Shown: in pieces, positions 8,950 through 19,160 of the stretch | Layout: every line of letters begins with the position of its first letter | Numbering within the stretch: the stretch's first letter is position 1 | DNA from: Clostridia bacterium | GTDB lineage: Bacteria > Bacillota > Peptococcia > Peptococcales > BICA1-8 | Direction of reading: 5' to 3' | Assembly: GCA_012800195.1 (NCBI GenBank) | Contig: JAAZJU010000042.1 | Coordinates: 1-34,168, forward strand | DNA: 34,168 bases | Notes under the pieces: generated by a model | Told to the model about the DNA's origin: nothing | What the model saw: the letters and a program-made list of their open reading frames with translations, nothing else | Databases searched by the model: none | Made by a program: the position numbers and the translations under genes

Positions 8950-8965
8950 TTCTATCCCTCCCAGT

Positions 8966-9925
8966 TTAAATCGCTAAAATACCTGCCAGAACCCCTATTT
9001 CTAAATCCACCGTTTTTTTATTTTCTACTGTCTCAATTAAGGAAGTTGTTATTATCTTATTACCACTTATCCCCGTCATCAGGCTAGATTGGCCAGCCCT
9101 CAATAACTCCACGGCTTGTAAGCCCATTCTGCTAGCTATTTTAATATCAAGAGCAGTGGGAGTGCCTCCCCTTTGCACATGACCTAAAACTGTAGTTCGA
9201 ACATCTAAACCAGCTAGTTTTTTTAAATTTTCTCCTACTTCCAAGGCTGATCCTACACCTTCGGCTACTATTATAATACTGTGCTTTTTACCTCTTTTAA
9301 TTCCCCGTTCAATACGATTTATCATGCCTTGATAGTCCACAGGTAATTCTGGTATCAGAATGGATTCTGCTCCCCCAGCAAGACCAGCCTCCAAAGCTAT
9401 AGCTCCAGAATTTCGGCCCATCACCTCGATAATAAAAATCCGTTCATGAGAAGTAGCAGTATCTCTAATCCTATTTATAGCCTCTACTGCTGTGTTTACT
9501 GCAGTATCAAATCCAATGGTTAAATCAGTACCATAGATATCATTATCAATAGTTCCTGGGATTCCTATCACAGGCATTCCTAGCTCATGTAATTTAATGG
9601 CCCCCCGAAGAGAACCATCACCACCTATTACTACTAGCCCTTCAATGCCAGCCTCTTTTAGGCTAAGATAAGCTTTTTCCCTTCCTAGGGGTTCCATAAA
9701 TTCTTCGCTACGGGCTGTATATAAAATTGTGCCTCCCCTATGGATAATTGCGGCTACTGAGCCCAAATCCATTTTCTGAAAATCACCTTCAATTAACCCC
9801 GCATAACCACGGCGAATTCCATAGGGTTCAATATTATAATAAATAGCCGTCCTGATTACTGCTCGAATAGCAGCATTCATGCCTGGAGCATCTCCTCCAC
9901 TGGTTAAAACGGCAATTTTTTTCAT
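8966..9925 (-). CDS. pfkA: ATP-dependent 6-phosphofructokinase
   Basis: 319 aa [53 protein letters not shown]. Confidence 0.97.
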   Translation of the reverse strand: MKKIAVLTSGGDAPGMNAAIRAVIRTAIYYNIEPYGIRRGYAGLIEGDFQKMDLGSVAAIIHRGGTILYTARSEEFMEPLGREKAYLSLKEAGIEGLVVIGGDGSLRGAIKLHELGMPVIGIPGTIDNDIYGTDLTIGFDTAVNTAVEAINRIRDTATSHERIFIIEVMGRNSGAIALEAGLAGGAESILIPELPVDYQGMINRIERGIKRGKKHSIIIVAEGVGSALEVGENLKKLAGLDVRTTVLGHVQRGGTPTALDIKIASRMGLQAVELLRAGQSSLMTGISGNKIITTSLIETVENKKTVDLEIGVLAGILAI

Positions 9926-9954
9926 GAACTTCTCCTTTCATTTCTTTAAAATAG

Positions 9955-10173
9955 TCACCTATTAGTAGTAATGGCACTATTTAAAATTTCAAGGGCTTCT
10001 TCTACTTCAGATTCAAGGACTAAAATTTCCACTGAACCAGAATCCCCCAAATGAGGAACTCCAGACGAGCGGAGATTAACTAGTATTCCTTCCGCTGTCA
10101 AAACATTTTTTAGTTGTTCAGCACTAATTCTATTGGGGGCTATATAGACAACGGTCCACATTAATGCATACAC
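9955..10173 (-). CDS. DUF2007-like small protein (likely start MWTVVYIAPN)
   Basis: 72 aa VVYIAPNRISAEQLKNVLTAEGILVNLRSSG...VEILVLESEVEEALEIL. Confidence 0.75.
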   Translation of the reverse strand: MYALMWTVVYIAPNRISAEQLKNVLTAEGILVNLRSSGVPHLGDSGSVEILVLESEVEEALEILNSAITTNR

Positions 10174-10235
10174 CCTTTCTTAAAGTATTAATGTTATTAG
10201 CATATCAGCATAAACTACATATATTATTTATACAA

Positions 10236-10754
10236 TTAATACCTATTTGATTTAACTTTATTTATATATTTTTCTTTATACTTTTCTTTTAAAGCTATAG
10301 CTACCTCTTCTGGTACAAAGTGGCTTATATCCCCACCTAATCTAGCTACATTTTTAATCATAGTGGAACTAATAAAAGAATATTCGGCATCGGACATTAG
10401 AAACACTGTCTCCACTCTACGATTAAGATGCTTATTAATCGAAGCCATTTGCATTTCATATTCAAAATCTGAAACTGCCCTTAAGCCTCTAATAATGGCT
10501 ACAGCACCAGTCTTCTCCATATAATCTACCAATAATCCATTAAAAACATCTATTTCAATATTTTTATTTTTCTGGGTACAACAAGCCTTTATAAGATTTA
10601 AACGTTCCTCTAAACTAAAAATAGTATTCTTATAATTATCATCGGTTACAGCCATTATAACTTTATCAAATATTTTGGCAGCTCTTTGAATGATATGAAC
10701 ATGACCATAGGTTACTGGATCAAAACTTCCTGGATATACAGCGATTTTTGTCAA
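10236..10754 (-). CDS. coaD: Pantetheine-phosphate adenylyltransferase
   Basis: 172 aa KIAVYPGSFDPVTYGHVHIIQRA, IRGLRAVSDFEYE, SFISSTMIKNVA. Confidence 0.97.
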   Translation of the reverse strand: MTKIAVYPGSFDPVTYGHVHIIQRAAKIFDKVIMAVTDDNYKNTIFSLEERLNLIKACCTQKNKNIEIDVFNGLLVDYMEKTGAVAIIRGLRAVSDFEYEMQMASINKHLNRRVETVFLMSDAEYSFISSTMIKNVARLGGDISHFVPEEVAIALKEKYKEKYINKVKSNRY

Positions 10755-10907
10755 AACGGACCCTCCATAATTATCTGGATAGCCATTTTAGTTTGTACAC
10801 TTGGTATCCAGATTGTACATTTTTTCTCTTTCTAACCCAGGGAATTATTCTAGAAGGAATTCTATTATCCTGCTTAAAAAGAGTAAAAATTACTAAATAT
10901 ATCTTTA

Positions 10908-13900
10908 TTATTGGTTTACTATAGATAAATCATCCTCTTTGCATACTTCCAAGAGGGATTCCTTTAACTTTTCATCCCAATTTACCCAATATTTCTTATC
11001 AGTTAGAATTAATTTCTTTTCTCGGGAAAAGAAAAGATAAACTGGAATATTTCCTTGGTAATTTGTTAGAATTTCTCTAATGACATCGATCTTCTCTGTA
11101 TCACCCATCCCTGAATCAATTTTGATAAAAAGCTTTTCGTACCCCATATTAGGGGAAAGCTCTGATATTTCTTCAGCAAAAAACTTTATTGTCTCCTCTT
11201 GGGTATTTATCCTCCCTCTTATTAGTACTACTTTATCCACCTCAACCAATTGAGCGTAGGCTTCCAAAACCTTGGGAAAGACTAATACCTCTAGGGTACC
11301 TGTTAAATCTTCTAAAGTACAATAGGCCATAGTTTGCCCTTTTTTAGTTACACTTTTTTGTACTCTAGTGATAATTCCGCCAATTAGTATTCTTTCGCCA
11401 TCTTCCTTTTGAGACAAGTCTATAATTTGATTCTTAGTTTTAGATTTTATAACTTGAGTAAATTCCTCCAGGGGGTGGCCACTTACATAAAGACCCAAAA
11501 ATTCCTTTTCCATGGCTAGAATATCCCTTTGGTTAAATTCCTCCACCTTAGGAAGATTCACTTCGGCCAGACCAATGGAAAAATTGCTATCTTCGACTAA
11601 ATCGAAAAAAGATACCTGTTTACTATTTTTACTTTTTTGTATGCATTGTCCCTGTTCGTAACAAGTATCTAGCACCTGGAGCAACTGGACCCTATTCCCT
11701 GGTACTGAACTAAAAGCTCCCGAACGGATTAAGCTCTCTATAACCCTACGATTCACATGGGTTAAATCAACCCTACTACAAAAATCTTGTAAAGATATAA
11801 ATTTACCCTCTTCTTCCCGAGCAGCAATTATTGCTTGAATAGCCCCTTTACCCACATTTTTTACAGCCGCTAGTCCAAAACGAATATTACCATTACTTAT
11901 AATAAAATTCTCGTTACTTTCATTTACATCGGGTGGTAAAACCTTAATACCCATCCTTTTACACTCATTAATATAGAAAGGTACTTTATCAGTGGTTTCC
12001 ATAACACTGGTTAAAAGAGCAGCCATAAACTCTACTGGATACCTTGCCTTTAAATAGGCAGTTTGAAAGGATAATAAGGCATAAGCGGCACTATGGCTTT
12101 TATTAAATCCATAGCCTGCAAAATATTCAATAAGCTCAAAGATCTTTTCTGCTACCCTAGCTTCTATATTATTCTTGAGAGCCCCTTGAATAAATTGTTC
12201 CTTGAGCCCCGCTATTATCTCTGGTTTCTTTTTACCCATTGCTCTGCGTAAAAGATCAGCTTCTCCTAAGGAAAAACCACTTAATTCACTGGCAATCCGC
12301 ATTACCTGTTCCTGATAAAGGATTATTCCATATGTGGGTTTTAATATTGGTTCTAAAGCAGGATGTAGATATTCTATAGCTTTTTCCCCATGTTTGCGTT
12401 GGATGAAATCCTCCACCATCCCACTTCCTAAGGGACCAGGACGATATAAAGCCACAAGGGCAATAATATCCTCAAAATGCTCAGGCCGCAAATCCTTAAG
12501 AATTGCTCGCATTCCCGAGCTTTCTAATTGAAAAACCCCTATACTTTCTCCTCTAGAAAGAAGCTCATAAGTCAATGGATCCTCTATATCTATTTTATTA
12601 AAATCCACCTCTATTCCTTGGGTCTCCTTGACCATTTGTACCGCGTTATTAATCACAGTTAAAGTCCTTAAACCCAAAAAGTCCATTTTTAAAAGGCCAA
12701 TTTCTTCTACGGTTTCCTTAGCAAATTGGGTGGTAATTCCTCCCTCAGAAGTCCTTTGTAAGGGTAAATAAGTATCCAAAGGCTCCTGAGAGATAACCAC
12801 ACCAGCCGCATGAGTACCAGCATGACGAGGTAGCCCCTCTAGGGCTTGAGCCATTGTTACCAATTCCTTTATTTGAGGATCTGTTTCTACCATTTCCCTA
12901 AGTTGACTAGAAACCTCCAAAGCTCTCTCAATGGTTATTCCCAATTCATTGGGAATAAGTTTGGCTACCTTATCAACTAGCCATAAAGGAATATTGAGAA
13001 CACGCCCTACATCCCTGATAGCCGCCCTGGCTGCCATTGTTCCAAAGGTGATTATTTGAGATACCCGGTCCTCACCATACTTTTCTATTACATAATCTAA
13101 AACCTCTCCCCTACGCTCATAGCAAAAGTCAATATCTATGTCAGGCATACTAACCCGTTCAGGGTTTAAGAAACGCTCAAATAAAAGATCATATTTTAGG
13201 GGGTCTATATCGGTAATTCCTAGGACATAGGCCACTAAGCTACCAGCAGCTGAGCCTCTGCCTGGACCCACATATATTTTCTGTCTTTTGGCAAAGCGAA
13301 TAAAATCCCAGACAATTAAAAAATATCCAACATAGCCCATCCCTTTAATTACATCCAATTCATACTTAAGTCTCTTCTGGGCCGTGTCCGTAGGTTCACC
13401 ATAACGATCTTTTAGACCATCCTCACATAACTTTTCTAAGTACCCCTCTAGAGTAAAGCCCTCGGGCACAGTAAATAAAGGCAGATGGCTTTCTCCAAAG
13501 GTAAATTCCAGGTTACACATCTCCGCTATTTTTACAGTGTTATCTAAAGCTTCCTGGTATTCCCCTAAAACTAAATTCATTTCTTCCTTAGATTTTAGAT
13601 AAAATTCATCAGTAGCAAATTTCATTCTTTTCTCATCTTCTAGGGTTTTCCCAGTTTGGATACAAAGTAGAATATCTTGGACCTTAGCATCATGACTTTC
13701 AATGTAATGAACATCATTGGTAGCTACTAAGGGAATAGCAGTTTCTCTACTTAACTTAACTATTTGGGGGTTGATTTGTAATTGTTCCGCCAAGCCATGG
13801 TTTTGAATCTCTAAGAAATAATTACCTTCTCCATATATATCTCGGTACCAGAGAGCTGTTTCTTTTGCTTCTTGATATCTATCTTCAAGTAAAAGACTTG

Positions 13901-14339
13901 GTATTTCTCCAGCCAAACAGCTACTTAAAGCTATTAGACCCTGGCTATAGGCAGCTAATAATTCCCGATCAACTCGAGGCCTATAATAAAAACCTTCCAA
14001 CCAAGCCTTGCTTACTAATCTAATTAAATTTTTATACCCAGTCATATCCTTAGCTAAAAGCACTAAGTGATAGGGAGAATCATCAATATGAGGCCTTTTA
14101 TCGAAGCGAGTATGGGAGGCCACATATACCTCACAACCTATAATGGGCTTAATTCCTTGCTTTTTACAGGCCTTATAAAAGTCTATAACTCCATACATAA
14201 CCCCATGATCCGTGATAGCTAAGGCAGGCATGTCCAAATTTTTAGCTCTAGCTACCAGCTTGTCTATATTAGAAGCACCATCTAATAGGCTATAGCAGGT
14301 ATGATTATGCAAATGGACAAATGGACTACTGTTAGTCAT
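10908..14339 (-). CDS. dnaE: DNA polymerase III subunit alpha
   Basis: 1143 aa; PHP domain FVHLHNHTCYSLLDGA; GPGRGSAAGSLVAY; PDIDIDFCYERRGEV. Confidence 0.98.
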   Translation of the reverse strand: MTNSSPFVHLHNHTCYSLLDGASNIDKLVARAKNLDMPALAITDHGVMYGVIDFYKACKKQGIKPIIGCEVYVASHTRFDKRPHIDDSPYHLVLLAKDMTGYKNLIRLVSKAWLEGFYYRPRVDRELLAAYSQGLIALSSCLAGEIPSLLLEDRYQEAKETALWYRDIYGEGNYFLEIQNHGLAEQLQINPQIVKLSRETAIPLVATNDVHYIESHDAKVQDILLCIQTGKTLEDEKRMKFATDEFYLKSKEEMNLVLGEYQEALDNTVKIAEMCNLEFTFGESHLPLFTVPEGFTLEGYLEKLCEDGLKDRYGEPTDTAQKRLKYELDVIKGMGYVGYFLIVWDFIRFAKRQKIYVGPGRGSAAGSLVAYVLGITDIDPLKYDLLFERFLNPERVSMPDIDIDFCYERRGEVLDYVIEKYGEDRVSQIITFGTMAARAAIRDVGRVLNIPLWLVDKVAKLIPNELGITIERALEVSSQLREMVETDPQIKELVTMAQALEGLPRHAGTHAAGVVISQEPLDTYLPLQRTSEGGITTQFAKETVEEIGLLKMDFLGLRTLTVINNAVQMVKETQGIEVDFNKIDIEDPLTYELLSRGESIGVFQLESSGMRAILKDLRPEHFEDIIALVALYRPGPLGSGMVEDFIQRKHGEKAIEYLHPALEPILKPTYGIILYQEQVMRIASELSGFSLGEADLLRRAMGKKKPEIIAGLKEQFIQGALKNNIEARVAEKIFELIEYFAGYGFNKSHSAAYALLSFQTAYLKARYPVEFMAALLTSVMETTDKVPFYINECKRMGIKVLPPDVNESNENFIISNGNIRFGLAAVKNVGKGAIQAIIAAREEEGKFISLQDFCSRVDLTHVNRRVIESLIRSGAFSSVPGNRVQLLQVLDTCYEQGQCIQKSKNSKQVSFFDLVEDSNFSIGLAEVNLPKVEEFNQRDILAMEKEFLGLYVSGHPLEEFTQVIKSKTKNQIIDLSQKEDGERILIGGIITRVQKSVTKKGQTMAYCTLEDLTGTLEVLVFPKVLEAYAQLVEVDKVVLIRGRINTQEETIKFFAEEISELSPNMGYEKLFIKIDSGMGDTEKIDVIREILTNYQGNIPVYLFFSREKKLILTDKKYWVNWDEKLKESLLEVCKEDDLSIVNQ

Positions 14340-14484
14340 ATCGTTACCTCCCTAATTCTCACATTAATAAAATACATTTAGCATAGGAAAATACCCTTCT
14401 AAATATATATTACTACAATCAACGAACAAAATCTTCCTCCAAAAAAATTAAGGATGGTTTTGGTCTTGAAAGTGGGGTGTTTCT

Positions 14485-14811
14485 ATGGAGTCTTTTTCTA
14501 ATAAATTATTATTTATTTTTTTTACTTCCCTAGGTTTAATCCTAGGAGGTTCCATGATTGGCTCTTTGTCTGCAGTTATCACTGGCGGACAACCGTATTT
14601 TACAATGCGCAAATTAGCTGAAGAAATGAAAATTTGGGCAGTAGTAGCTGCTATTGGAGGCACCTTTAGTTCTTTTGAAGCCTTGGGTAGTGGTTTATTT
14701 TCAGGGGACTATCGTACCTTGATTAAGCATTTTTTATATGTAGTTAGTTCCTTTGCTGGTGCCGAGATTGGAATATATATAATATATACCTTGACTGGTG
14801 GTAAACCATGA
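14485..14811 (+). CDS. ytrH: YtrH-family sporulation membrane protein
   Basis: 108 aa FFTSLGLILGGSMIGSLSAVITGGQPYFTMRKLAEEMKIWAVVAAIGGTF; adjacent to dnaE as in other Firmicutes. Confidence 0.85.
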   Translation: MESFSNKLLFIFFTSLGLILGGSMIGSLSAVITGGQPYFTMRKLAEEMKIWAVVAAIGGTFSSFEALGSGLFSGDYRTLIKHFLYVVSSFAGAEIGIYIIYTLTGGKP

Positions 14812-15311
14812 GGCTTTTTTTCTTCCCCTCTAGTTATCCCTTTGCCCAAGCCCTTGCTATATTTATAGTTGGCGTAATTATTGGGGCTGTTTTATCCACC
14901 TTGGTCATAGGCCATCAATTGGATAAACTCCATGGGGAAAAGAACATGCTTGAAGCTGAAATGGCCGAAAAGGAAAGCAAAATTGAAGCCTTAGAGGGAA
15001 AAGTATCCGAAGCCCTCCGCTGGCTTATTGTTCAAGAAATAGTAATTGAGATAGAATTACCCGAGCGTAGCTTTGCTGATGAAAAGCAAGTTCGTTTGGA
15101 ATTAGAGAAACAGGGAAAAGAACTAGTAAAAAGCATCCGGGGGAAAAGATTACAGGATTTAGATGCAGAAGTAGTATGGGAAATTATAGATGGAAGAAAT
15201 GTTGAGGCTCTTAGTTATCAATTTGTCCTAGAAATGAGAAGTTTAATATTAGCCGAAAAGTCCGTTTTTTATATTTATGCCCAATATGTTGATCCGCAAC
15301 AAGAAAACTAG
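14808..15311 (+). CDS. YtrI-like sporulation-associated membrane protein, overlapping ytrH by ATGA
   Basis: 167 aa, N-terminal TM then coiled coil; translationally coupled to ytrH. Confidence 0.7.
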   Translation: MRLFFFPSSYPFAQALAIFIVGVIIGAVLSTLVIGHQLDKLHGEKNMLEAEMAEKESKIEALEGKVSEALRWLIVQEIVIEIELPERSFADEKQVRLELEKQGKELVKSIRGKRLQDLDAEVVWEIIDGRNVEALSYQFVLEMRSLILAEKSVFYIYAQYVDPQQEN

Positions 15312-15410
15312 AAAGGTAAGCTTAAGAATGAAACATTTTTTCGTTATTAAGTGCTTACGCGAGTGCGCAAGACCCGTTCTACAGTGCTACAGTTCTACGG
15401 CTCGAATGTC

Positions 15411-15477
15411 ATTGCGCCCCGGCCCTTAATCAAATACAAAGGCTAGCTAATCAGTAATTAAGGGCCGGGGAAGCAAT
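15411..15477. repeat. Long GC-rich imperfect inverted repeat (arms about 20 bp) in convergent intergenic region
   Basis: attgcgccccggcccttaat (15411-15430) versus attaagggccggggaagcaat (15457-15477). Confidence 0.8.
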
Positions 15478-15509
15478 CTCAGCCTTTTTCTGACCCACTA
15501 ACACACTTA

Positions 15510-15615
15510 CACACTGTCATGCAGAATATTAGTTGGGGACATTCCTTGGCTTCAAGACTAACTATTAATAAAGGTGTGTCCCCTTACCTCTAATGCCATC
15601 ACACTACCATGCAGA
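15510..15615. repeat. Short element with ggggac/gtcccc inverted ends flanked by near-identical 16-bp direct repeats
   Basis: cacactgtcatgcaga (15510-15525) and cacactaccatgcaga (15600-15615) flank ggggac (15535-15540) ... gtcccc (15578-15583). Confidence 0.6.
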
Positions 15616-15674
15616 TAAAAAAGCAGAAAACAAGTTTATTCTTGCTTCCTGCTTCTTGCATCATGCTTCCTGAA

Positions 15675-16994
15675 TTACTTTTTAACAATCCGTACTGTGG
15701 TTAGAGCTTTAGCCTTTAATTCTGAGCCGCTGTAGATGGAAATTTCAATGGTACAGGTTTTTTTATCAATATTGATAATCTCAGTTAAGACATCTAAATA
15801 TTCTCCCACCGCTGGTGGATTCATTTGATAGATAGTGAAATTTTCTGTTATTGTATCCCATCTTAAAGTTTTACGAACAGCAATATAGGCTGCAGTATTC
15901 ATAATCATTACCACCGCACCTACACTGGCTGTTCCCAACTCATTGACCATGAATTGGGTTATTTCACCTTCTAATTTAACTCCTTTTTCCCATTCTACCA
16001 ATTTAAATCCGCTTAAAGTAAGATTGTCAATAGTTTCACCAAATTGGGGTTGTTTTTGGGTTTGTTGAAAGGCTTGAAGAATATCCTGTCTACTAACAAC
16101 TCCCAATAATAGTTTTTCTTCACTAACTATGGGAACCAACTCAAATCCTTCCCAAACCAACAAACGAGATAAATGAGTTACTAGTGTTTTTCTATCAACA
16201 GTTAAAACATCTCCAGTCATTACTGCTGAAATGCTAGTCTCTGGCTCAGAGCCTGCCACATCCACTGCCGAAACAATACCCACCACTACACCATTCTGAT
16301 CAACTACAGGGAAACGGCTGTGCCCAGTTTCTTCTTTGAGCCTGTACCAGTCAGAAACAGTAGCTTGGGGGCTAATAAAATCGACATCTTCAATCATGAT
16401 ATCTTCTACTCGAACTAACTCTTTAGATGTTAACCGTTCATGTATTGCGTTGTTAATCATGGAGGTAGCTACAAAAGTATCATAAGGACAACTGATAAGA
16501 GGAATGTTCTCGGCTTGAGCTTTAGCTAACACCTTTTCCGATACCTTAAATCCAGTAGTCACTACCAAAGATGCTCCTCTTTCAAGGACAAGCAACTGTA
16601 TGTCTTCCCTATCTCCTACCAAAACCAGACAGTTCTTTTCAACAGTTCTCTCTAGGGCATCTTTGCTAGAGGCAGCTATCATTATCTGGATAGGAACCAT
16701 ACCTAATTTTGTATGACCTGATAATACTTCTCCTTCGACAATTAAACTAATTTCCCTAAGGCTCAAGTCCTCAATTTCCTTCTTTTCTTCTTCTTCGATA
16801 CGAATTGTACCTACCTTAGGGATGGAGCTTACCATGCCTTGGTTTTCTGCTTCTTTAATAGCTCTATAGGCTGTTCCCTCACTTACATCCATTTCCTTGG
16901 CAATTTGCCGAACAGAAACTTTTGTGCCAACCTCTAATTTTTTTATATATTGAAGAATCAATTGATGTTTAGTCAACCCCAAAAAATCCACCAC
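15675..16994 (-). CDS. YtoI-like regulator: HTH + DRTGG + tandem CBS + hotdog-like C-terminus
   Basis: 439 aa; HTH KVSVRQIAKEMDVSEGTAYRAIKEAENQG; DRTGG-like segment; CBS pair VEDIMIEDVDFISPQATVSDWYRL and ISAVMTGDVLTV. Confidence 0.85.
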   Translation of the reverse strand: MVDFLGLTKHQLILQYIKKLEVGTKVSVRQIAKEMDVSEGTAYRAIKEAENQGMVSSIPKVGTIRIEEEEKKEIEDLSLREISLIVEGEVLSGHTKLGMVPIQIMIAASSKDALERTVEKNCLVLVGDREDIQLLVLERGASLVVTTGFKVSEKVLAKAQAENIPLISCPYDTFVATSMINNAIHERLTSKELVRVEDIMIEDVDFISPQATVSDWYRLKEETGHSRFPVVDQNGVVVGIVSAVDVAGSEPETSISAVMTGDVLTVDRKTLVTHLSRLLVWEGFELVPIVSEEKLLLGVVSRQDILQAFQQTQKQPQFGETIDNLTLSGFKLVEWEKGVKLEGEITQFMVNELGTASVGAVVMIMNTAAYIAVRKTLRWDTITENFTIYQMNPPAVGEYLDVLTEIINIDKKTCTIEISIYSGSELKAKALTTVRIVKK

Positions 16995-17062
16995 CTATAT
17001 TTTTCATTTTTAACACCACTGATTATATCAGAAAAGCAAACAAAAGTGTATTACAAACAAAA

Positions 17063-17092
17063 AGCAGGGTCTGTCATACAACAGTCCCTGCT
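17063..17092 (-). terminator. Intrinsic terminator overlapping stop of the small SASP gene
   Basis: minus AGCAGGGACTGT...ACAGACCCTGCT TTTTG. Confidence 0.75.
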
Positions 17093-17270
17093 AAATCCAC
17101 TTTAAGTGTTTCATTCTGCGAGTCATTACTCCTCCTATGCGTCCTGATTCCTCCGAGGTTAATTCAGGCCAGCCTCCCTCCTTGATTTTGGGCATTAGCC
17201 CCAATTCCTCTGCCACTTCTAGCTTTAGGATATCTTTGGCATATATAATTTTTTTCTTTTCTTTTTTCAT
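17091..17270 (-). CDS. Small acid-soluble spore protein, alpha/beta-type family (SspF-like), not in ORF track
   Basis: 59 aa read from minus strand: MKKEKKKIIYAKDILKLEVAEELGLMPKIKEGGWPELTSEESGRIGGVMTRRMKHLKWI; SASP-like EELG...GGW.ELT..ESG.IGG; GGGGTG SD upstream. Confidence 0.82.
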   Translation of the reverse strand: MKKEKKKIIYAKDILKLEVAEELGLMPKIKEGGWPELTSEESGRIGGVMTRRMKHLKWI

Positions 17271-17337
17271 CTAAACACCCCATTTTTTATCCTTTTCTAA
17301 TCTTAGGATGTTTAGATTTTGTTTATTTATGTGTTAA

Positions 17338-18717
17338 TTATTCTTTACTAATTAGGGACCCAAAAAACAAGATACCTAAGCTAGCCAAAAGGCCTATATA
17401 TAAGGGATCAATACTTTTAGATCCAAAAATAGCCCATAAAATTGTTAAGGTGGGTGCTAAGCCAATAGCCATTACTCCTGCCTTGGGTTTAATGAAGCCT
17501 TTTAGGAAAATGGCACCCAATAAAGGTAAACAAATAGTTGACCCCCTAAGCCCCATGGAAAGGAAACCCCACTCCAGTATCAGAGAGTTAATATTACCGG
17601 TTACAAAAACCAATGTTACTAAAGTAACCAAAATAATAGACAACCTGGTAAACTGCAATACTTTTCTTTCAGAAGTCTGAGGATTAATTAACTTTTTATA
17701 AATATCCTGACTAAGCATAGTGCTGACTCCTAAAACTAACCCAGCGCCAGTACCAACAATTGAAATCAAAAGGGTCGCTAGAACCACCCCACCTAAAGTG
17801 TGGGGCAAGTATTCAATAATAAATAAGGGTAATGCCATACCAGGGCTGATATCAGGATAGGTGGATCTCATATACATACCTACCCAAATAGCAGCTAACC
17901 CAATGGGTGGTATTACTAATCCAGAAATAATGGCCCCTTGTCGAGCGGCTTTAACATTCCTACCTGAAAACATGGCCTGGAAATAGGTTTGAGTAGATAA
18001 AACTCCAACTATTAGCGAAAACCCTGCAGCTAGATCAACAGCAACACCCCGGCCAAACAAGCTAAACCAAGGGAAAGATGGGAAGGTACCACGAAAACCT
18101 GTTAATCCTCCTCCTAGATTATAAGCGGTAATCCCTGCCACTAATAATGAAAAGTAAACTAGGAAGGCTTTCAAGAGCCCAACTAATCCTGTGCCCCACA
18201 CACCGCCAAAGATAACATAGCTAATTACTAAGAATATAGCAACCAAAGCAGCAATTATCGGTTCCACATCTACAACTGTGGTTATCAGTGCTATAGCGGA
18301 TAGTATCTGAGCAATTATCATTAAAAAAATACCCAGGGAGGAAAAAATACTTGATAAAAGTCTAGCTTTCTGGCCATAAGCTTCTGCCAAAAAACCCGGC
18401 ACAGTAGAAGCACCTGATTCCCTTAATGGCTTGGCTAAAAACACCCCTAGAATGATACATGCAGCTCCTCCTCCTAGGGTAAACCACCAGGCGCTAAAGC
18501 CAGAAGTAAAAGCTAACTGGGCAGTTCCAATGGTAGAAGACCCGCCTACTAAAGTACCAATAATTGTACCTGCCACCAAGGGGGCTCCAATATTTCTACC
18601 TCCAACAGCAAAATCGCTGGCATTTTGGACTTTCTTCATAGAATAAATACCTAAAGCTGTCACCAGGCCCAAAGTTAAAACTATACTTATGATATGTACT
18701 GTTGATAAGCTTAGCAT
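17338..18717 (-). CDS. Sodium:solute symporter family protein
   Basis: 459 aa; VTALGIYSMKKVQNASDFAVGGRNIGAPLVAGTIIGTLVGGSSTIGTAQLAF typical SSS N-terminus. Confidence 0.92.
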   Translation of the reverse strand: MLSLSTVHIISIVLTLGLVTALGIYSMKKVQNASDFAVGGRNIGAPLVAGTIIGTLVGGSSTIGTAQLAFTSGFSAWWFTLGGGAACIILGVFLAKPLRESGASTVPGFLAEAYGQKARLLSSIFSSLGIFLMIIAQILSAIALITTVVDVEPIIAALVAIFLVISYVIFGGVWGTGLVGLLKAFLVYFSLLVAGITAYNLGGGLTGFRGTFPSFPWFSLFGRGVAVDLAAGFSLIVGVLSTQTYFQAMFSGRNVKAARQGAIISGLVIPPIGLAAIWVGMYMRSTYPDISPGMALPLFIIEYLPHTLGGVVLATLLISIVGTGAGLVLGVSTMLSQDIYKKLINPQTSERKVLQFTRLSIILVTLVTLVFVTGNINSLILEWGFLSMGLRGSTICLPLLGAIFLKGFIKPKAGVMAIGLAPTLTILWAIFGSKSIDPLYIGLLASLGILFFGSLISKE

Positions 18718-18889
18718 TTTCCCACTCCCATTTTAGTAATTAATATTTGTTATTTATTTAATAATTCAACTATTGTCTAAATTTTCCTGCTTATTGAACT
18801 AGAGAGATTAAAAATGAATAAGTCTTTAGTAACTAGGGAATTAAGTTAATAGTGCAATAAATTTTTATTAAAGGAGGCGTAAATATATT

Positions 18890-19084
18890 ATGGATAAATT
18901 AGCACTATTACTGGTAATCATTGGTGCACTAAATTGGGGTCTTATTGGTTTATTTAATTTTGATCTTGTTGCTTCGATATTCGGTGGACAAAGTGCCTTA
19001 TTTAGCCGTATCATCTACGGCCTTGTAGGTGCAGCAGGACTATATTCTATTACCTTCTTGATGGGTAATAGAGTGAAAGAATAA
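18890..19084 (+). CDS. DUF378 small membrane protein
   Basis: 64 aa LLLVIIGALNWGLIGLFNFDLVASIFG...RIIYGLVGAAGLY. Confidence 0.92.
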   Translation: MDKLALLLVIIGALNWGLIGLFNFDLVASIFGGQSALFSRIIYGLVGAAGLYSITFLMGNRVKE

Positions 19085-19110
19085 AAATTCGGGCCTTGTG
19101 CTCGAATTTT
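19084..19110 (+). terminator. Intrinsic terminator of DUF378 gene
   Basis: aaaattcgggccttgtgctcgaatttttttatt. Confidence 0.8.
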
Positions 19111-19160
19111 TTTATTTATAACTCCTAAGTTATGTTATCTTATACATAGGGGGAGATATA

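Noticed and set aside
10773-10813. Inverted repeat atctggata/tatccagat between dnaE and coaD
   Set aside because: Short 9-bp arms with no T tract and no repeated context; could be chance or a weak operator.
14448-14663. 71-aa minus ORF
   Set aside because: Antisense to ytrH, without support.
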